Below are positions 17,429-27,118 of a DNA stretch of 64,000 nucleotides, piece by piece. The position numbers were made by a program, and so were the translations under genes. How positions within the stretch are numbered: position 1 is the stretch's first letter; each line of letters starts with the position of its first letter. Origin of the DNA: Pseudomonadota bacterium. Lineage in GTDB: Bacteria; Pseudomonadota; Alphaproteobacteria; Sphingomonadales; Sphingomonadaceae. The notes beneath the pieces are model-generated. The model was given only the letters and a program-made list of their open reading frames with translations, was not told the DNA's origin and ran no database searches. The stretch covers positions 140,016 through 204,015 of the forward strand of contig JAEZZI010000030.1 in assembly GCA_023418595.1 (NCBI GenBank). Reading direction: 5' to 3'.

Positions 17429-17457
17429 CGCCTAGCAGAGCGCGGGGGCCGGTGCAA
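17429..17457 (-). promoter_or_regulatory. Candidate rpmE promoter
   Basis: Read on the minus strand: TTGCAC (-35), 17 bp, TAGGCG (-10), about 50 bp before the rpmE start. The -10 is poor; the call rests on the same spacing as the better promoters in this window. Confidence 0.4.
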
Positions 17458-17471
17458 GATTTTGCCGAGAA

Positions 17472-17548
17472 TCCGTCATGCCAGCGAAAGCTGGCATCTC
17501 AGGCGGCTCCTGCGATGCGGCTGCATACCCCAGCTTGCGCTGGGGTGG
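17472..17548. repeat. Intergenic hairpin repeat, family D
   Basis: Paired short hairpins: GCCAGCGAAAGCTGGC on the left and CCCCAGCTTGCGCTGGGG on the right. Relatives lie at 26946-27030 and 43795-43879. It sits just after fabZ and may end the bamA-ompH-fabZ transcript. Confidence 0.8.
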
Positions 17549-17558
17549 CGTAGAGCGG

Positions 17559-18044
17559 CTAAGCCGAAGGCGGATCGGCGATCATTGCGGTGAATTCGCA
17601 TTCCGCCGCCAGTTCGCCGTCGATCTTTGCCTTGCCGGCAAATTTGCACACCCGCGCGCGCTTCTGGACGAATTCGACCTCAAGGCTCAGCAGCACGCCG
17701 GGTTCGACAGGCTTCCTGAACTTCACCCCGTCGATCGACATGAAATAGACGAGCTTGCCGCTGCCCGTCAGGCCCAGACTTTCGACCGCCAGCACGCCCG
17801 CGGCCTGTGCCAGCGCCTCGACGATCAGCACGCCCGGCATGATCGGGCGACCGGGGAAATGTCCCTGGAAGAACTGCTCGTTGATCGTCACCGCCTTGAT
17901 GGCGCGGATCGACCGGTCGGGGACCAGCTCCTCGACCCGGTCGACCAGCAGCATCGGGTAACGATGCGGGAGCGCCGCCATGACCCGTCCGATGTCGAAC
18001 GGGCCGATATTGGCTGCCCCCGTGTCGCTGGCGTCCGTCATCAA
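17559..18044 (-). CDS. fabZ: 3-hydroxyacyl-ACP dehydratase
   Basis: Hotdog-fold dehydratase of type II fatty acid synthesis, 161 residues. [13 protein letters not shown], the catalytic His in [13 protein letters not shown] and the Glu in EALAQAAG are all visible. It overlaps ompH by 4 bp. In LPS-making Proteobacteria lpxD usually lies between these two genes and lpxA/lpxB follow; here none does. That fits a sphingolipid-based outer membrane. Confidence 0.95.
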   Translation of the reverse strand: MMTDASDTGAANIGPFDIGRVMAALPHRYPMLLVDRVEELVPDRSIRAIKAVTINEQFFQGHFPGRPIMPGVLIVEALAQAAGVLAVESLGLTGSGKLVYFMSIDGVKFRKPVEPGVLLSLEVEFVQKRARVCKFAGKAKIDGELAAECEFTAMIADPPSA

Positions 18045-18697
18045 CGGCCCGTCGGTGCCGGGGTCGGAGTCGCCGCAGGAGCCGCGGCGGCGGGCGCTGC
18101 GCCAGCCTGCTGCTGGCCGGGCTGCCAGCCTGCGGGCGGCGTGGTGGTGACGCTGGGGACCAGACGGTTCAGCTCGGTGGTGATCGCCGCGGTCACGTCG
18201 GTTGCCTGACCGGCATAGAGCAACGCTTCGGGACGCAGCAGAAGCTGGAGCTTGCGCGAGGTGATGACCGCCTGCGACGCCGGGCCGAGCTGGCGGTTGA
18301 TCTGTTCAAACGCATAGGCGCGAGCGAGCTGCGCAGGCTGGGTCAGGCGTGCGATTTCGGCCTGTGCCGCCTGTTCTTTCTGCTGGATCGCGGCGGCCTG
18401 GGTCTGCAGCTGCTGCTGGTTGGCGTTCGGCTGCTGGCTGGCGGTCTGGAATTGCTGAACCAGCGGGCGCAGTTCGTTCTGCACGGCCTGTGCGCGCGCG
18501 TTCGCCTGGTCGAGTGCCGCCTTGTGAGTGGTCTGGATCTGCGAAATCGCAGTCTTCCACGCGTTGCTGTTCTGGATCGCGGCTTCGGGATCGGCGACGG
18601 CGACGCCGGCCACCTGTGCGCTGGCCGGAACGGCAGTTGCCGCAACGATCGGGGTAGCGGCGACGGCCGCCAGCATGAGCGATTTGAAAAGGGTCAT
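18041..18697 (-). CDS. OmpH/Skp-family periplasmic chaperone
   Basis: Periplasmic holdase for outer-membrane proteins, 218 residues. A signal peptide with cleavage after VPASA is clear. The body is a long Gln/Ala-rich coiled coil (residues about 60-140). The tail is Ala/Pro-rich. Overlap with bamA (ATGA) and with fabZ shows co-translation, matching its work with the Bam machine. Confidence 0.88.
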   Translation of the reverse strand: MTLFKSLMLAAVAATPIVAATAVPASAQVAGVAVADPEAAIQNSNAWKTAISQIQTTHKAALDQANARAQAVQNELRPLVQQFQTASQQPNANQQQLQTQAAAIQQKEQAAQAEIARLTQPAQLARAYAFEQINRQLGPASQAVITSRKLQLLLRPEALLYAGQATDVTAAITTELNRLVPSVTTTPPAGWQPGQQQAGAAPAAAAPAATPTPAPTGR

Positions 18698-21501
18698 CAG
18701 AATGCTGTTCCTACGTTGAAAGTGAAGAGCTTGGTATCGTCGCCCTCTTCGCGCAGCAGCGCGCGCGCCAGGTCAATACGAAGCGGTCCGAAAGGCGAGT
18801 TCCAGTTGACACCGACGCCAACCGAAAGACGCGGCTTGGCCGAGTTGCCAAGGAAGCGTTCGAAAAATGGCGGCGTCGACAGGATCGATGGGGCGTTCGT
18901 TTCCGTCCCCACACAAGGATCGCCGATATTGGCCGCGAAGCCGACCGCGCAGGTGGTGCGGCGCGTCGCCGGATCCGTCTGTCCTTCGGGGATATACGTG
19001 TTGAGGAACACCGGGGTCCCGTCCGCCAGCAATTCTGGGGTCTGCAAGGGCAGCAGCGACAGCGAACCATCGGCGTTGCGCAGCGGCTGTCCGTTCGCGT
19101 CGGTCCCCGCAATCGGGAATGTCCGGTTGATCAGCGGCTCCTTCAGCCCGAACAGCGCGCCTGCCTGAACGAAGATCGAGGGACGCAGGCCGAGTTCACG
19201 CGCGCCTTCGCCCAGCGGGATTTCGAGTTCGAGCTTGCCGAGATAATAAGCCTTGCCGCCCAACGGATCGTCGACGATCTGGTCGCGTTCGGTGATGACC
19301 GCCTGATTGCCCTCTGCGACCGTGCCGGTATAGGTCAGCCGCTGCACGCGCGGGCCGACGCCGCGAATGTCGAAGCCCCGGAACTGCGGTTCGCCGAGGA
19401 AGAAGCGGTCGGTGATGCGGACGCTGTCGATGCCCTCGCCGCGGTCGGCCTCCAGCGAGTGGATATAGCCGCCCTCGGCCTGCGCCGAGAGGATGAAGCC
19501 GCTGCCCACGCTCCAGAACTTGCGCGCGTCGCCGCGCGCCCGAACATAACGGACATCGCCGCCAAGCCCGGCAAAATCGACGCCGAGTTGCAGACGCTCG
19601 CCGCGCGTGGGACGCAGATTGCTGTTGAGCGTGCTGTAGTTGAGCGTCAGGCCCACCAGCGACGTCAGACGGCTGCCGATCGAATCGCAAAGATAGCGAC
19701 CGGCCTTGAGCGGATCGCAGGCGCCATTGGTGAAGAACTGGCTTTCATCCAGCGACACGTCGTCCTGCGTCAGGCTGTAGCGCCCCGACAGCGACCAATA
19801 TTCGGTCAGCGGCACGGCGGCCACGATCTGGCCACCGGTCGACACCTGCTCGTACGTGGTGTTGCGTTCGTTGTTCAGACCGAAGCGGAACGAGTTATAG
19901 TCGCGGCGGAAGATCGTGGCGCCCAGCGCCACATTCTGGTTGAACAGATACGGCTCGGTAAAGCCCAGCTCGACCGATTTGCTGAAGGTCGAATAATCGA
20001 CCTGCGCGCGCAGATCCTGCCCCTTGCCGCGGAAGTTGCGCTGGCGGATCGCCGCCTGCACCAGAAAGCGTTCGAGGCTTGAGAAGCCCGCCGACAGTGA
20101 CAATTCGCCGGTCGCGCGTTCCTCGACATTGGCGTTCAGGATGACGCGGTCGGGGGCCGAGCCCTGAACCTGTTCGATCTCGAACTTCTCGCCGAAATAG
20201 CCCAGCGAATTGATGCGGTCCTGCGAACGGCGCACCAGCAGCGTGTTGAACGCATCGCCTTCGGCAACGCGCATTTCGCGGCGGATGACCTTGTCCTGGG
20301 TCTGGGTGTTGCCGGTGATGTTGATCCGCTCGACATAGCTGCGCTGCGCCTCGGAAATGACGAAGTCGATCGACATCGTCAGGTTTTCGCGGCTGCGACG
20401 GAACTGCGGATTCACATCGGCAAAGGCATAGCCGAACAGGCCAGCCGTCTGGCTGAGCGATTCGATCGAATCCTCGACCAACTTGGCGTTGTACCAGTCG
20501 CCTTCCTTGAACGGCAGACTGGCCGCCAGCTGTTCGTTGTTGAAATCGCGAATGCCCGAATCGACCGTGACGGGACCGAACTTGTACCGTTGGCCCTCTT
20601 CGACGACATAGGTGATGATGAAGTCTTCCCGATCGGGCGTCAGCTCGGCGACGGCGGACACGACGCGGAAATCGGCATAACCCTGGGTCAGGTAGAATTG
20701 ACGGAGCAGTTGCTGGTCATACGCCAGACGATCCTGGTCATAGGTCGTGTTCGACGACAGGATGCGGAACCAGCGCGCCTGTTTGGTCGCCATTTCGCTG
20801 CGCAGATCATCGTCCGAAAACTGTTCGTTGCCGATGATGTTGATCTGGCGAACGCTCGATTTCGGGCCTTCGCTAATTTCGAATACGACATCGACGCGGT
20901 TCTGGTCGAGCGTGACCATCTGTGGATTGACGACGGCGGCGAACCGCCCCTGGCGACGATACAGCTCGACGATGCGCGCAACGTCTGCGCGAACCGCCGT
21001 GCGCGTGAAGATCTGGCGCGGGGCCAGTTTGACCTCGGGCTGGATCTTGTCGGTCTTCAACCGGCGATTGCCCTCGAAGATGACGCGGTTGATGACCGGG
21101 TTCTCGGTCACGCGGATGATGATGTCACCCGTCTCGACGCCCTCGATCTGCACGTCGGCCAGAAAATCGCTGGCAAGCAGGTCGCGCAGCGCCTGATCGA
21201 TCGTCGCGTTGGTATAGGTGCCGCCCGCGCGAAGCTGGGTATAGGCGATGATCGTTTCCGCCTCGATCCGCTGGTTGCCCGCGACGCGGATCGATTTGAT
21301 CGTGCGTTCGGGCTGAGGCGCGATCACCGGCACGACCTGCTGCGGCGCGGCTTGTGCTGCGGGCGCCGCTTGCGGCTGCGCGGGCGGCTGTTGCGCTGGA
21401 TCAGGCGCGCCCTGGGCATGGGCAACGCCCGCCAGCACAGTGGTCGCCATCAGCGCCACGGCCGCCTTAGAGCCGATCTTGGAAAGCTTTTTCGCCGTCA
21501 C
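18697..21501 (-). CDS. bamA: Outer-membrane protein assembly factor BamA
   Basis: Omp85 protein that inserts beta-barrels into the outer membrane, 934 residues. The signal peptide ends at GVAHAQG. A Pro/Gln/Ala-rich linker follows, then five POTRA domains (about residues 75-430), then the barrel ending in the C-terminal Phe signature FNVGTAF. EPYLFNQN and RGFDIRGVGPR (lid-lock region) are visible. I take the GTG at 21501, because earlier codons do not look like a signal sequence. It is the third gene after dxr-rseP. Confidence 0.93.
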   Translation of the reverse strand: MTAKKLSKIGSKAAVALMATTVLAGVAHAQGAPDPAQQPPAQPQAAPAAQAAPQQVVPVIAPQPERTIKSIRVAGNQRIEAETIIAYTQLRAGGTYTNATIDQALRDLLASDFLADVQIEGVETGDIIIRVTENPVINRVIFEGNRRLKTDKIQPEVKLAPRQIFTRTAVRADVARIVELYRRQGRFAAVVNPQMVTLDQNRVDVVFEISEGPKSSVRQINIIGNEQFSDDDLRSEMATKQARWFRILSSNTTYDQDRLAYDQQLLRQFYLTQGYADFRVVSAVAELTPDREDFIITYVVEEGQRYKFGPVTVDSGIRDFNNEQLAASLPFKEGDWYNAKLVEDSIESLSQTAGLFGYAFADVNPQFRRSRENLTMSIDFVISEAQRSYVERINITGNTQTQDKVIRREMRVAEGDAFNTLLVRRSQDRINSLGYFGEKFEIEQVQGSAPDRVILNANVEERATGELSLSAGFSSLERFLVQAAIRQRNFRGKGQDLRAQVDYSTFSKSVELGFTEPYLFNQNVALGATIFRRDYNSFRFGLNNERNTTYEQVSTGGQIVAAVPLTEYWSLSGRYSLTQDDVSLDESQFFTNGACDPLKAGRYLCDSIGSRLTSLVGLTLNYSTLNSNLRPTRGERLQLGVDFAGLGGDVRYVRARGDARKFWSVGSGFILSAQAEGGYIHSLEADRGEGIDSVRITDRFFLGEPQFRGFDIRGVGPRVQRLTYTGTVAEGNQAVITERDQIVDDPLGGKAYYLGKLELEIPLGEGARELGLRPSIFVQAGALFGLKEPLINRTFPIAGTDANGQPLRNADGSLSLLPLQTPELLADGTPVFLNTYIPEGQTDPATRRTTCAVGFAANIGDPCVGTETNAPSILSTPPFFERFLGNSAKPRLSVGVGVNWNSPFGPLRIDLARALLREEGDDTKLFTFNVGTAF

Positions 21502-21569
21502 ATCCCACCCCAATCGAGGAAAAATCAAATACTGGTGCCACAGGGCCGTACGCCCCTGCCCCAACCGCG

Positions 21570-22703
21570 TCAGCCGATCAACCCGGCCAGATTGCTCCAC
21601 AGCCCGAACGCGCCCAGATCGTTGACCGTCACCAGCAGCATCAGCGCAAGCAGCGCCGCCAGCCCGCCCCGAAATGCCCAGTCGAGCACTTTGGGATCGA
21701 CCGGCTTCCGCCGCACCGCTTCGATCGCATAGAAAAACAAATGTCCGCCATCCAGCATCGGAACTGGCAACAGGTTGATGAACCCCAAATTAATCGAGAC
21801 GAGCGCAATCAGCGTGATGAAGGCGGGCCAGCCCAAGGTCATCGTCTCGCCCGACACTTTGGCGATCCGCAAAGGCCCGCCCAGTTCGTCCAGCGGACGC
21901 CGGCCGGTCACGATCTGGCCGATGGTCGCGACCATCATCTGAACGATATCCACCGTGCGCTCGACCCCGACGACCGGTGCGCGAAACAGGCTGACGGGTT
22001 CGAACACCGCGGACGCATTGCCGATCCCGACCAGCCCGGTACGGTATTCGTTGCCGAAGCGGTCGATTTCTCGCTGGGTGGCGATTGTCAGGTCCGCGGT
22101 CTGGATCGCCCCTTCCCGGTCATAGGTGACGCGCACCCGTTCGTTCGGGCGGATCTGGGCATAGTTGCGGATGTCGTCGAACGTCTCGATCCGGGTGCCG
22201 CCCATCGCGACGATGCGGTCGCCGGGCTGCAACCCCGCGCCCGCCGCAGCACCGCCCGCGACGACGCTCTCAACCACGGGCGGCGTGCGGCTTTCGCCAT
22301 AGACGACGGCGAACCCGCCCAGGATCAGGATGGCGAGCAGGAAATTGGTGATCGGCCCCGCCGCGACGATGATCGCGCGTTGCCATAATTTCTTGGCCTG
22401 AAACGTCTGGTTGCGCTCGTCCGCAGGCAGCGACAGCCACTCTCGGCTGGGCTGGCTTGCCGGATTCATGTCGCCGGCGAAGCGGACATAACCGCCCAGC
22501 GGCATCCAGCCGAATTTCCACCGCGTGCCGCGCCGATCGGTAAAGCCTGCGATTTCGCGGCCGAAACCGACCGAAAACGCCTCCGCCTTAACGCCGAACC
22601 AGCGTCCGGCGAGATAATGTCCCATTTCGTGAATGAACACGAGCGGACCGATCACCAGCGCAAACGCCAGGACTGTCAGCAGGAAACCGGGGCTTTCGAT
22701 CAA
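21570..22703 (-). CDS. rseP: Site-2 metalloprotease RseP
   Basis: Inner-membrane intramembrane protease that cleaves anti-sigma factors and signal-peptide remnants, 377 residues. The zinc motif HEMGH is in the first membrane helix (about residue 25), one PDZ domain is central (AGLQPGDRIVAMGG), and the third zinc ligand is in LLPVPMLDGGH. Three further hydrophobic segments are seen. It is 30 bp from dxr and 68 bp from bamA. Confidence 0.95.
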   Translation of the reverse strand: MIESPGFLLTVLAFALVIGPLVFIHEMGHYLAGRWFGVKAEAFSVGFGREIAGFTDRRGTRWKFGWMPLGGYVRFAGDMNPASQPSREWLSLPADERNQTFQAKKLWQRAIIVAAGPITNFLLAILILGGFAVVYGESRTPPVVESVVAGGAAAGAGLQPGDRIVAMGGTRIETFDDIRNYAQIRPNERVRVTYDREGAIQTADLTIATQREIDRFGNEYRTGLVGIGNASAVFEPVSLFRAPVVGVERTVDIVQMMVATIGQIVTGRRPLDELGGPLRIAKVSGETMTLGWPAFITLIALVSINLGFINLLPVPMLDGGHLFFYAIEAVRRKPVDPKVLDWAFRGGLAALLALMLLVTVNDLGAFGLWSNLAGLIG

Positions 22704-22733
22704 TCCAAGCCGTCCTCAAACCGGGCCTAAGCT

Positions 22734-23882
22734 CTAGGCCTTTACACGCTCGCCCGCGATTCGTCGCGCCTCTGCGTCGATCGCCAATACGGCATCGAGG
22801 CTGTCGGGCGCCAGCGGGTCGTAACGCTCAAGCGTATCCGCGACGATTGCGGCGATTTCGAGGAAGCCCGCACGCTCGCCCAGAAACGCCGCGACCGCGA
22901 CCTCGTTGGCCGCGTTCAGGATTGCGGGACGCGCGCCGCCTGCGCGCAGCGCCTCGCGCGCCAGCCCGATCGCCGGGAACCGCACCGGGTCCGCCGCTTC
23001 GAAATCGAGCCGGGCAACCTTGGCCAGGTCCAGCCGCTCGCACGGCGTCGCCATCCGGTCGGGCCATGCCAGGGCATAGGCGATGGGGGTCCGCATATCG
23101 GGCGACCCCATCTGCGCCAGCACCGATCCGTCGATATATTCGACCATCGAATGCACCACCGACTGGCGGTGGACGAGAATGTCGAGCTGGTCGGCGGCAA
23201 CCGGGAACAGGTGAAACGCCTCGATCAGTTCGAGGCCCTTGTTCATCATCGTCGCCGAATCGACCGAAATCTTCGCGCCCATCGACCAGTTGGGATGCGC
23301 CACCGCCTGTTCGGGGGTGATGCCGCGCATTTCTTCCAGCGAGCGCTCGCGAAATGGCCCGCCGCTCGCGGTCAGGATGATCCGCGCGACGCCCCTGGGC
23401 GCGGTCCGGTCGAGGCACTGGAACACCGCATTATGTTCCGAATCGACCGGCAGCAGCGTGACGCCGTGCGCTTCGACCGCACGCGTCATCACCTCGCCTG
23501 CGGACACCAGCGCTTCCTTGTTGGCGAGCGCCAGCGTACCGCCATTCTCGATCGCCGCCATCACGGGTTTCAACCCCGCACAGCCGACGATCGCCGCCAT
23601 CGTCCAGTCCGCGCCCATCCGCGCGGCGTCGCATACAGCATCCGCTCCGGCGGCAGCTTCGACCTCTGATCCAGCCAGCGCCGCCTTCAGCGCATCGTAT
23701 CGGCTCGCATCGGCAACGACGGCGCGCTTCGCCCCCACCCGTTTCGCCGCTGCGGCAAGTCCATCCACATCGCCATTGGCGGTCAGCGCCAGCACCTCGA
23801 ACCCGTCGGGATTGCGTTCGATCAGGTCGAGGGTCGAGGTGCCGATCGATCCGGTCGCGCCCAGGATGGTAATCCGCTTCAC
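22734..23882 (-). CDS. dxr: 1-deoxy-D-xylulose 5-phosphate reductoisomerase
   Basis: Second enzyme of the MEP isoprenoid pathway, NADPH- and metal-dependent, 382 residues. The N-terminal GATGSIGTSTL binds NADPH. LLPVDSEHNAVFQCL carries metal ligands, TASGGPFR binds substrate phosphate, and ATMMNKGLELIEAFHLF follows. Its ATG overlaps the cdsA stop. It supplies precursors for UppS in the same cluster. Confidence 0.96.
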   Translation of the reverse strand: MKRITILGATGSIGTSTLDLIERNPDGFEVLALTANGDVDGLAAAAKRVGAKRAVVADASRYDALKAALAGSEVEAAAGADAVCDAARMGADWTMAAIVGCAGLKPVMAAIENGGTLALANKEALVSAGEVMTRAVEAHGVTLLPVDSEHNAVFQCLDRTAPRGVARIILTASGGPFRERSLEEMRGITPEQAVAHPNWSMGAKISVDSATMMNKGLELIEAFHLFPVAADQLDILVHRQSVVHSMVEYIDGSVLAQMGSPDMRTPIAYALAWPDRMATPCERLDLAKVARLDFEAADPVRFPAIGLAREALRAGGARPAILNAANEVAVAAFLGERAGFLEIAAIVADTLERYDPLAPDSLDAVLAIDAEARRIAGERVKA

Positions 23883-24685
23883 AGCAACCTCGGCAGTGCG
23901 ATCAGGAACGCGACCACGGGCGCGACCGGCACCAGCCCGTCGAGCCGGTCGAGCACCCCGCCATGCCCCGGCAGGATCGAGCCCGAATCCTTGACGCCGG
24001 CGCGCCGCTTCAACCCGCTTTCATAAAGGTCGCCCAGTTGCGCCAGCACCGCCAGCGCGGGCGTCGCGATGACAAAACTCATGGGGATGCCCCAGCGCAT
24101 CATCACGCCGCTGTAAACCGTCGCCAGCACCACCCCGCCGATCAGCCCCGCCCAGGTCTTGTTGGGGCTTAGCGCGGGCGCGAGCTTCGGTCCGCCGATC
24201 GTCCGTCCGGCAAAGAACGCGCCGATATCGGTCGCCCAGACCAGCCCCATCGCCCACAGGGTGATGACGAACCCATTGGGCTGGTCGCGCAGCAGGATCA
24301 GCGCCAGCGCCGGCAGCCCGACATAAAGGATACCGCGCAGCAGCGACGTGCGACGCGTGACGATGACAATGAAGAATGCCGCTCCCGCAATCAGCCCCAA
24401 TGCGAAAAAGCCCGGTCCGGCGGCCAGCGGCGACAATATCGCCAGCGGCACCGAAATCGCGAACATCGCCAGCCGTTTCTGCTTGGCATCGACTTCGTGC
24501 AGATCGGCCCATTCGGCCATCATCAACAGCGCGATCACCGACACCAGCACCCAGAATGCCAGTTCTCCGAACCACAGGGCGGCGGTCGCGATCGCGATCA
24601 TGCCGATGCTGGCGAAAATCCGCAGCCGGACGTCCGACGCCGATTTCGGCCCGTCGCGCGGAGGAATCGGGGGGGCGTCGGTCAC
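23879..24685 (-). CDS. cdsA: Phosphatidate cytidylyltransferase
   Basis: Multi-pass membrane enzyme making CDP-diacylglycerol, 268 residues with about seven hydrophobic segments. The C-terminal signature KDSGSILPGHGGVLDRLDG holds the catalytic Asp residues. It overlaps uppS and dxr by 4 bp each. CDP-diacylglycerol feeds pssA and psd at 29.5-31 kb. Confidence 0.95.
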   Translation of the reverse strand: MTDAPPIPPRDGPKSASDVRLRIFASIGMIAIATAALWFGELAFWVLVSVIALLMMAEWADLHEVDAKQKRLAMFAISVPLAILSPLAAGPGFFALGLIAGAAFFIVIVTRRTSLLRGILYVGLPALALILLRDQPNGFVITLWAMGLVWATDIGAFFAGRTIGGPKLAPALSPNKTWAGLIGGVVLATVYSGVMMRWGIPMSFVIATPALAVLAQLGDLYESGLKRRAGVKDSGSILPGHGGVLDRLDGLVPVAPVVAFLIALPRLL

Positions 24686-25419
24686 AGCCCGCCGAACCGG
24701 CGCTGGCGCCGCCCGTAATCGGCAATCGCGTCGCGGATCACGCCTTCATCGACATCGGGCCAGAGCGTTTCGATGAACATCAGTTCGGCATAGGCCGCCT
24801 GCCACAGCAGGAAATTGGACAACCGCACTTCGCCCGAAGTGCGGATCATCAGGTCGAGCGGCGGCAAGTCGCGCGTTGTCAGTTCGCGCTCGATCGCGGC
24901 TTCGTCGATCGCGTCGGCGGTCATGCTGCCATCGGCGACCTTTGCCGCCAGCGCGCGCGCCGCCCCGACCAGTTCGGCCTGCGCACCGTAATTGAGCGCG
25001 ATCACCAGGATCGGCCCGGTGTTGCCCGCGGTCCTAGCAATCGCGTCGTCGATCATCGCGACGATGTCGGATTTGAGCACCCGGTAATCGCCGATCACCC
25101 GCAACCGCACATTCTCGGCGATCAGGTCGTTGACCTCCGACGACAGGAAATGCCGCAGCAGCCCCATCAGATCGGTGACTTCATCCTCGGGACGCCGCCA
25201 GTTCTCCGACGAAAAGGCGTAAAGCGTCAGCACCTCGATCCCCAGGTCGCGCGCCGCGCGCGTCGCCTTGCGAACCGCCTCGACGCCCTTTTTGTGCCCG
25301 GCAATGCGCGGCAGTCGCCGGGCCTCTGCCCAGCGTCCATTGCCGTCCATGATGATGGCGACGTGGCGCGGGATGGTGCCGGGTTCGGTCATGGTGAGAG
25401 GCTCGCTCGCCACGCTCAA
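24682..25419 (-). CDS. uppS: Isoprenyl (undecaprenyl-PP) synthase
   Basis: Cis-prenyltransferase making the C55 carrier lipid of the wall, up to 245 residues. IIMDGNGRWAEARRLPR holds the catalytic Asp and substrate Arg. LTLYAFSSENWRRP and the C-terminal LMIRTSGEVRLSNFLLWQ are diagnostic. An internal ATG nine codons in (24682-25392) gives a more typical N-terminus; I keep the longer form. Confidence 0.94.
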   Translation of the reverse strand: MSVASEPLTMTEPGTIPRHVAIIMDGNGRWAEARRLPRIAGHKKGVEAVRKATRAARDLGIEVLTLYAFSSENWRRPEDEVTDLMGLLRHFLSSEVNDLIAENVRLRVIGDYRVLKSDIVAMIDDAIARTAGNTGPILVIALNYGAQAELVGAARALAAKVADGSMTADAIDEAAIERELTTRDLPPLDLMIRTSGEVRLSNFLLWQAAYAELMFIETLWPDVDEGVIRDAIADYGRRQRRFGGL

Positions 25420-25426
25420 CCTACTT

Positions 25427-25509
25427 CGTTCGCACTGAGCTTGTCGAAGTGCTGTCCTTCTTCTGCTTGGTGGAAGAAGAACAGTGCTTCGACAGGCTCA
25501 GCACGAACG
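25427..25509. repeat. Intergenic inverted repeat, family B
   Basis: Two long arms of the type CGTTCGCACTGAGCTTGTCG and its reverse complement, with the loop flanks CTTCTTCT/AGAAGAA also pairing. It lies between frr and uppS. Similar elements are at 28104-28188 and 57777-57857. Confidence 0.9.
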
Positions 25510-25531
25510 GGGAAATGGGATTGCCCCGAAA

Positions 25532-26089
25532 TCACTGACCCAGGATTTCCTTTTCCTTCGACGCCGCCGCCGCATCGATATCGGCGATGGTCGAATCGGT
25601 CAGCTTCTGGACTTCGGTTTCGAGGCGCTTGCGCTCGTCCTCCGAAATCTCGCCCTTCTTCTCGTCGGTCTTCAGGCTGTCCATCCCGTCGCGGCGGACG
25701 TTCCGCGCGGCGACGCGGGCTTTTTCTGCATATTGCCCGGCGAGCTTCGCCAGTTCCTTGCGGCGTTCCTCGGTCAGGTCGGGGATCGGCAGGCGGATAT
25801 TCTGCCCGTCGACGATCGGGTTCAGCCCCAGCCCAGCGGAGCGGATCGCCTTGTCCACTAGGCCGACATTCGATTTGTCCCACACCTGCACCGACAGCAT
25901 CCGCGGTTCGGGCGCCGACACCGTCGCGACCTGGTTCAGCGGCATGTTTGCGCCGTAAACCTCGACCGTCACGGGATCGAGCAAGGTCACCGACGCGCGC
26001 CCGGTGCGAAGTCCGCCCAGATCGCCCTTCAGCGATTCGACGGCACCGGCCATGCGGCGTTCGAGATCGGCCTTGTCATAAGCGGCCAT
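25532..26089 (-). CDS. frr: Ribosome recycling factor
   Basis: Splits post-termination ribosomes together with EF-G. It has 185 residues, the normal length. It starts [17 protein letters not shown] and has [13 protein letters not shown] and the conserved [13 protein letters not shown]. It lies 28 bp downstream of pyrH. Confidence 0.97.
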   Translation of the reverse strand: MAAYDKADLERRMAGAVESLKGDLGGLRTGRASVTLLDPVTVEVYGANMPLNQVATVSAPEPRMLSVQVWDKSNVGLVDKAIRSAGLGLNPIVDGQNIRLPIPDLTEERRKELAKLAGQYAEKARVAARNVRRDGMDSLKTDEKKGEISEDERKRLETEVQKLTDSTIADIDAAAASKEKEILGQ

Positions 26090-26117
26090 GATGAAATCCT
26101 CTCTTCAAGTCTGAAAT

Positions 26118-26840
26118 TTATGCGTCGTTCCGCACGATCGTCGAAGTGCCTTCGCCGCGCAGGACCGCGGTCAGATTGCCTTCGTCGCGAATATTGAACA
26201 CCACGATCGGAATGTCGTTGTCGCGGCACAAGGCAACCGCGCTCGCGTCCATCACCTTCAGATCGTCGGCGAGCACCCGGTTGAAGCTCAATTCGTCGTA
26301 TCGGGTGGCGGTTGGCACCTTTTTCGGATCGGCGTCGTACACGCCATCGACGCTGGTACCCTTGAACAGCGCGTCGCAATTCATCTCCGCCGCGCGCAGC
26401 GCCGCCGTGGTGTCGGTGGTGAAGAACGGCAGGCCGGTGCCCGCCGCGAACAGCACCACCCGACCCTTCTGCATGTGCCGCTCGGCCCTGCGCCGGATAT
26501 AGGGTTCGCAGACGCTCGCCATCGGGATCGCCGACTGGACGCGGGTCTCGACGCCTATCTTTTCCAGCGCGTTCTGCATCGCGAGCGCATTCATCACGGT
26601 CGCGAGCATCCCCATATAATCCGCGCTCGCCCGGTCGAAACCCTGGGCCGCCCCGGCAAGTCCGCGAAAGATGTTGCCACCGCCGACGACCATGCAGATC
26701 TCCAGCCCCGCTTCCTTTGCCGCCTTCACCTCGCCCGCGACGCGTTCGCAGGTGGCGGGGTCGATACCGAACTGGCCCGATCCCATCAGGACCTCGCCCG
26801 ACAGTTTCAGAAGGATGCGCTTGAATTTGGAGGCGGGCAT
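26118..26840 (-). CDS. pyrH: UMP kinase
   Basis: Hexameric amino-acid-kinase-fold enzyme phosphorylating UMP, 240 residues. [13 protein letters not shown] binds phosphate, [10 protein letters not shown] binds UMP, and [16 protein letters not shown] and the C-terminal loop [19 protein letters not shown] are typical. It precedes frr. Confidence 0.97.
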   Translation of the reverse strand: MPASKFKRILLKLSGEVLMGSGQFGIDPATCERVAGEVKAAKEAGLEICMVVGGGNIFRGLAGAAQGFDRASADYMGMLATVMNALAMQNALEKIGVETRVQSAIPMASVCEPYIRRRAERHMQKGRVVLFAAGTGLPFFTTDTTAALRAAEMNCDALFKGTSVDGVYDADPKKVPTATRYDELSFNRVLADDLKVMDASAVALCRDNDIPIVVFNIRDEGNLTAVLRGEGTSTIVRNDA

Positions 26841-26945
26841 GGAGTCACTTGTGTTGCAGGCGGGGGATAAGGCGCGCGGACCTTAGAAGCGGCGCGCGGC
26901 GATGCCAAGCGGGGATGCGCGCGATTCCCTCCCCTCTCTCCTCCA

Positions 26946-27030
26946 AACCGTCGCCCCAGCGAAAGCTGGGGCATCAAGCCGCAAGAATGATGCATTCGGC
27001 ACGATATCCCAGCTTTTGCCGGGATGACGG
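26946..27030. repeat. Intergenic hairpin repeat, family D
   Basis: Left hairpin GCCCCAGCGAAAGCTGGGGC and right hairpin ATCCCAGCTTTTGCCGGGAT, flanked by ACCGTC/GATGACGG. It fills most of the tsf-pyrH gap. Confidence 0.85.
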
Positions 27031-27118
27031 ATACTCCCTGAGGCGAACAGCGCGTCAACAAAAAGGGCGACCCCGCAGAGCCGCCCTTTCCTGTCTCACG
27101 AACCAATCCGAACCCGGA

